Assembly (NCBI GenBank): GCA_021604885.1
Contig: BQJV01000083.1
Coordinates: forward strand, 1 to 9,995
Direction of reading: 5' to 3'
DNA: 9,995 nucleotides
DNA from: Acidimicrobiales bacterium
Lineage (GTDB): Bacteria; Actinomycetota; Acidimicrobiia; Acidimicrobiales; Aldehydirespiratoraceae
A program made the position numbers and the translations under genes. A model generated the notes under the pieces. That model made no database searches, was not told where the DNA came from, and saw only the letters and a list, made by a program, of their open reading frames with translations. Positions 6,697 through 9,995 of the stretch are shown piece after piece. Positions within the stretch are counted from its first letter, which is position 1; each line of letters opens with the position of its first letter.

Positions 6697-8298
6697 CTAA
6701 GCCCGTACGACGGCGCCGCCGTCGGGGATCACCCAGCTCGTTGCGACGTCCACGGTTGTGCCCGGCACCGTCGCGTCCTCGACCTCGCGGAAGTCGGCTC
6801 GCCACTCGGTCGGGGTGATCTCGTGTCGGGTCCAGCCGCGGCGCGTGGCCTGCGCCCATTCGAGGTGCGGGTTCTGGTCCAGGACGGCCGGGATGATCGG
6901 TTCGAGGAGTCCGCCGTCCGACGAGATCGACGTGCCGACGAACTCGGTGCCGATCACCGCCGCGTTCTCGTCGTCGAAGTCTGTTGCGAGGCTGCCGACC
7001 CAGCTGCTGTGGACGTCACCGGTGAGGACCACCGGATTGCGCACGTCGGGGGACCGCAGGTCGTCGAAGAGGCGGTCGCGGGCCGCGGGATAGCCGTCCC
7101 ACTGGTCGAGGTTCCACGCGGCGTCGCCCGGCAGAAGCCGCCACTGCTGCATGACGACCTGCTGTTGGAGCACGTTGTAGACCGCATCCGATGACGCGAG
7201 TCGGTCGCTCAGCCATGTCTCCTGCTCGGCGCCGAGCACGGTGAAGTCCGGTCCGTCCGATCCTTCGCAGCGCGGCCCGACGTCGTTGGCGGCGCACGCC
7301 TGATCCGTTCGGTACTGCCGGGTGTCGAGCACCGACAGCGACACCAGGCGACCGAAGTCGACACCGCGGTGGATCGGCAGCGACGACCCGACGGGCGCGG
7401 CGAGGCGTACGGGCATGTTCTCCCACCAGGCCTGGTAGGCGGCGGCTCGCCGGGCCAGGAAGCTCTCGCGATCAGGCGTCTCGCTGCCGTTCTGGGCGAC
7501 GTCGCCTTGATAGTTGTTCTCCACCTCGTGGTCGTCCCAGGTGACGATCCACGGCGCGACCGCGTGCGCAGCCTGAAGCGACGGGTCCGCCTTGTAGCCC
7601 GCATAGATCGCCCGATACCCGGCGAGCTCGGTGGGCTCGGGGATGTCGAGCGTCCGGATGCCGCTGCCGTTGCGCTCGTAGATGTAGTCGCCGCAGTGGA
7701 CGGTCGCGTCGAGATCGTGGGTCGCGAGATCGTCGAAGGCCGTCCAGTACCCCTGGGTGATCCGTTGGCAGGAGACGTGCCCGAGGACGAGGCGGTCCGC
7801 GAGGTCCGCGTCAGCCGGGGTGGTCCGGGTGCGCGCGATCTCGGTCTCCCAGTCGCCGACGAAGAAGCGGTACCAGTACGTCCGTGCCGGCTCGAGCCCT
7901 TCGAGTTCGACGTGGATGCTATGGCCGAACGCCGGATCGGCGACGGCCTCCCCGGAGGCCACGATGTCGCTCATGGTCTCGTCGGCCCCGACCTGCCAGC
8001 CGATCGTCACTGATTCCGGGGACATGCCCCCCTCGGGCGCGAGCGGGTCCGTTGCCAGGCGGGTCCAGAGCACGACCGAGTCGCTCGCGGGATCGCCAGA
8101 GGCGACGCCGAGGCGGAACGGGTCCGACGCGAATGCCGGTCCGGGCGGCAGCGTCGACGTGGTCGTGGTCGGCGCAGCGGTGGTCGTGGATGCCGTGGTG
8201 ACGGGCGGCGCGGACGTGGCGTCCCCCGAACAGGCGGCGACGATGCCACTGGCGGTGACGATCAGGAACGATCGTCGGGTGAGTGGGGAGCCGGCCAT
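6697..8298 (-). CDS. phoD: PhoD-type alkaline phosphatase/phosphodiesterase, Tat lipoprotein
   Basis: A 533-residue secreted metallophosphoesterase that releases phosphate from organic phosphomono- and diesters. The N-terminus is a twin-arginine signal (LTRRSFLIV, Arg8-Arg9) ending in a lipobox VAAC (Cys23). A Thr/Pro-rich tether (33-54) follows, so the enzyme should be folded in the cytoplasm, exported by Tat and lipid-anchored outside. A PhoD N-terminal beta domain (about 58-162) precedes the catalytic domain. The metal-site motifs of B. subtilis PhoD are all seen: Cys177 (SCQ, the Fe ligand), Asp204 and Tyr207 in GDYIYE, the WDDHEVENN block (254-262), and Asp428 and His430 in TGDVHSSW. Length is typical. 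PhoD genes are often phosphate-starvation regulated, but I see no clear Pho box in the 62-base leader. The leader instead holds interleaved inverted repeats. The start ATG at 8298 places the Tat motif at residue 8. Confidence 0.96.
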   Translation of the reverse strand: MAGSPLTRRSFLIVTASGIVAACSGDATSAPPVTTASTTTAAPTTTTSTLPPGPAFASDPFRLGVASGDPASDSVVLWTRLATDPLAPEGGMSPESVTIGWQVGADETMSDIVASGEAVADPAFGHSIHVELEGLEPARTYWYRFFVGDWETEIARTRTTPADADLADRLVLGHVSCQRITQGYWTAFDDLATHDLDATVHCGDYIYERNGSGIRTLDIPEPTELAGYRAIYAGYKADPSLQAAHAVAPWIVTWDDHEVENNYQGDVAQNGSETPDRESFLARRAAAYQAWWENMPVRLAAPVGSSLPIHRGVDFGRLVSLSVLDTRQYRTDQACAANDVGPRCEGSDGPDFTVLGAEQETWLSDRLASSDAVYNVLQQQVVMQQWRLLPGDAAWNLDQWDGYPAARDRLFDDLRSPDVRNPVVLTGDVHSSWVGSLATDFDDENAAVIGTEFVGTSISSDGGLLEPIIPAVLDQNPHLEWAQATRRGWTRHEITPTEWRADFREVEDATVPGTTVDVATSWVIPDGGAVVRA

Positions 8299-8322
8299 CG
8301 CCGGACACTAATCGGCGGCGGA

Positions 8323-8365
8323 AGAATGGACAGGTGTCTGACCCCATGTCCATTCTCGGGTCAGA
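8323..8365. repeat. Two interleaved perfect inverted repeats between the MBOAT gene and phoD
   Basis: Arm pair A is AGAATGGACA (8323-8332) with TGTCCATTCT (8347-8356). Arm pair B is TCTGACCC (8337-8344) with GGGTCAGA (8358-8365). B starts inside the A loop and ends outside it, so the RNA could form either of two exclusive hairpins or an H-type pseudoknot. The outer B arm covers the MBOAT stop codon (8361-8363), and A lies about 25 bases before the phoD start. Possible roles are an attenuator or terminator within the operon, an mRNA processing site, or a dispersed REP-like element. Confidence 0.65.
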
Positions 8366-9917
8366 GCAGGGCCCGCACGGGGGCGGTGACGAACTGCCAG
8401 AAGACCGTCCAGGCGAGTGAGTAGTCGCGGATCGACACGAACGCGAAGCCGCCGGCGACATAGAGGTTCGTGAGCACGATGCCGCCGATGGTGCGGAATC
8501 GGCTCTCTTTGACCAGGTTCCACGGCCACCATGCGAGGACGGCCATCCCGATGCCGTGGTACAGGCCCCAGGTCACCCAGGTCAGCGCGAGGTCGTGCCA
8601 GAGCCCGATCGTGAGGAGCGTGACGACGAGGGCGGCCGACTGACTCCGGGTCGTCGCGATGACGGGGAAGAAGACGTTGCGGAAGGCCCACCCGGACAGG
8701 GAGATGTGCCACCGCCTCCAGAACTCGGCGAGGTCCGGCGCGAAGATCGGCCAGCGGAAGTTCTCACCGATCGTGTGGCCGAAGAGGCGGGAGAGACCGA
8801 TCGCGATGTCGGAGTAGGACGAGAAGTCGAGGTACGCGAGCAGGTAGGCGAGGAGACAGAAGCGCACGACGTCCCACGGGTCGCCGGTCGGGTCGGTGAC
8901 GATACGGCTCCAGAGTCCGCTCTCGAACAGGAGGCCGGCGAGGATGCCGTCGACGATGACGAGCTTCTTCGCGACGCCGACGGTGATTCGCATGGCGCCG
9001 TCGCCGATGTCGTCGCGGGTTATCCGTTCGGCGCGGTTCTTGAAGAACGTGTCGACGAGCTCGATCGGTCCGGCGACGAGGGTCGGCGGGAACAGCACAT
9101 AGACGAGATAGCGCCGCAGCGTCAGGTCCTCGAGCTGACCGCGATGCCAGCGCAGCTGGAGATCCAGCAGGCGAATGAGGAAGTAGCTGGTGCCGAGGGG
9201 CAGGACGAGCGCGAGCGCCCCGTAGTCCTCGAACGAGACGAGGAAGATCGCCTTGAAGTTCTTGAGGATCAGGAGGATGAGCGCCGTGACGGCCAGCCAG
9301 GTGAGAACGAACCGTCCGCTGCGACGGTCGCTCTGGCGGTACCAACGTCCGATCGCGTAGAACGCCAAGAGGATCCCGAGCAGGATCACGGTGAAGCCGA
9401 ACTGGAGCGCCGCCAACACCGTGACGGAGAAGCCGATCAGCAGCCACTGACTGAGCGCCACCCGCTGATGGGTGAGCACGATGATCGGAACGAACGCGAG
9501 GGCGAGGAGGAAGAGGCGGCTGAGCCACCGACCGTCGAACGGCGCCTGGCGGGTCTGGCGGACGTTGTCGATGCCGTCCACGTCCACGGTCGCGCCGTCG
9601 AGTGTTGGCGCGATCACGAGGCGCAACGAGTCACCGGCGAGTGTCGCGTGGCCGCGGCACTCGAAGGACGCATCGCACTCGACCGCGGTGAAGCCGCGGG
9701 TGCGGATGTCGTCGACCGTGTCGATGCCGTCCACCGAGAAGCGAACGAGATAGTCCGTGGTGGCACCGCGCCCCTCGAACTCGGCTTCCCAGCGACCGTC
9801 CTCGGTGATGCCCTGGACTTCCGGACCGGCGATGTCGTCGGTGACGATCGACCAGACACCGACGAGCACCGCGGCGAGCGCGAGCAGCGTGATGAGGGGG
9901 CGAAGCTTGGTGATCAC
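8361..9917 (-). CDS. MBOAT family membrane O-acyltransferase (AlgI/DltB-like) with N-terminal extracytoplasmic domain
   Basis: A 518-residue polytopic membrane protein of the MBOAT family, whose AlgI/DltB/PatA members move acyl groups across the membrane onto extracellular polymers. Family blocks are VLFPPTLVAGPIE (274-286), LDFSSYSDIAIGLSRLFG (363-380), DLAEFWRRWHISLSGW (395-410), and the catalytic GLWHD with His441, followed by WGLYHG (450-455). There are about a dozen hydrophobic segments. Unusually, after a first transmembrane helix (about 7-26) comes a soluble stretch of about 100 residues (27-130) with two Cys (81 and 87) that could form a disulfide, before the core begins at about 131. 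The GTG start (9915-9917) overlaps the preceding gene's stop as GTGA, so a partner protein is likely encoded upstream. The acyl donor and target polymer are unknown. No alginate or dlt genes are visible. Confidence 0.93.
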   Translation of the reverse strand: MITKLRPLITLLALAAVLVGVWSIVTDDIAGPEVQGITEDGRWEAEFEGRGATTDYLVRFSVDGIDTVDDIRTRGFTAVECDASFECRGHATLAGDSLRLVIAPTLDGATVDVDGIDNVRQTRQAPFDGRWLSRLFLLALAFVPIIVLTHQRVALSQWLLIGFSVTVLAALQFGFTVILLGILLAFYAIGRWYRQSDRRSGRFVLTWLAVTALILLILKNFKAIFLVSFEDYGALALVLPLGTSYFLIRLLDLQLRWHRGQLEDLTLRRYLVYVLFPPTLVAGPIELVDTFFKNRAERITRDDIGDGAMRITVGVAKKLVIVDGILAGLLFESGLWSRIVTDPTGDPWDVVRFCLLAYLLAYLDFSSYSDIAIGLSRLFGHTIGENFRWPIFAPDLAEFWRRWHISLSGWAFRNVFFPVIATTRSQSAALVVTLLTIGLWHDLALTWVTWGLYHGIGMAVLAWWPWNLVKESRFRTIGGIVLTNLYVAGGFAFVSIRDYSLAWTVFWQFVTAPVRALL

Positions 9918-9995
9918 TCGGCGTCGAATCCCAGCTCGGTGTCGAGGATGGCCTCGAACACGGCATCGGTCAGACGGGGACGGGCGGGAGCGAGG
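9914..9995 (-). CDS. Unidentified gene, C-terminal 26 codons only
   Basis: On the minus strand a frame runs from the right edge to TGA (9914-9916) and encodes RPRLTDAVFEAILDTELGFD near its end. Its stop overlaps the GTG start of the MBOAT gene (GTGA), the same coupling as between VOC and esterase, which supports it as a real co-translated gene. MBOAT acyltransferases are often encoded beside an SGNH/DltD-type or acyl-supplying partner, but this tail is too short to assign to any family. Confidence 0.6.
   Translation of the reverse strand, partial: LAPARPRLTDAVFEAILDTELGFDAE

Noticed and set aside
4593..6818. A 741-codon open frame on the plus strand
   Set aside because: It lies opposite the VOC and propeller genes, is made of Arg/Gly/Val-rich low-complexity sequence typical of GC-rich antisense frames, and has no recognisable domain.
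8361..9995. A dlt (D-alanylation) or alginate-acetylation operon
   Set aside because: Only the MBOAT gene is present in view. No dltA/C/D or alg genes follow it, and the upstream gene is too truncated to tell.
1..9995. CRISPR arrays, tRNA or rRNA genes, transposase genes
   Set aside because: I saw no regularly spaced repeats, tRNA-like cloverleaf or transposase motifs. Apart from the 136-base intergenic stretch after rpoC, gaps are 62 bases or less.

Overview
The window reads as chromosomal DNA from a high-GC Gram-positive bacterium, most likely an actinomycetote. The signs are the high GC content, GTG starts, GTGA stop/start overlaps, an RNA polymerase beta' subunit without the large trigger-loop insertion of proteobacteria, Thr/Pro-rich surface linkers, and a Tat-exported lipoprotein PhoD. 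An Acidimicrobiia-like lineage is my guess only; no marker here proves it.

Layout. Positions 1-2143 (+) hold the C-terminal half of rpoC, cut by the left edge. Positions 2144-2279 are a hairpin-rich intergenic stretch between convergent genes. It contains two short perfect hairpins and one long hairpin of about 23 pairs, and probably ends transcription from both sides. Everything from 2280 to the right edge is on the minus strand. In transcription order it comprises: the last 26 codons of an unidentified gene (9914-9995); an MBOAT membrane O-acyltransferase with an unusual N-terminal extracytoplasmic domain (8361-9917); a Tat/lipoprotein PhoD-type phosphatase (6697-8298); a secreted, membrane-anchored beta-propeller-like protein (5040-6665); a VOC/glyoxalase-fold protein (4569-5021); a type-B carboxylesterase (3127-4572); and a DHRS1-like short-chain dehydrogenase (2280-3125).

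How the genes work together. The gaps are very small: GTGA overlap, 62, 31, 18, GTGA overlap and 1 nt. The whole minus strand could therefore be one transcript or two overlapping ones. The clearest unit is VOC, esterase and SDR, which are translationally coupled and look like a small-molecule (ester or ketone) conversion cassette of unknown substrate. The upstream part (acyltransferase, phosphatase, surface propeller) acts at or outside the membrane. An unusual pair of interleaved inverted repeats lies between the acyltransferase and phoD.

The most striking observation is in rpoC. The four cysteines that bind the second zinc of bacterial beta' (E. coli C814, C888, C895, C898) are replaced by Pro, Asp, Ser and Ser. 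The flanking motifs and spacing are intact. The bridge-helix THGARKG motif also reads TPGARKG. The catalytic trigger-loop and bridge-helix residues otherwise look normal, so this appears to be a working polymerase that has lost its C-terminal zinc site.
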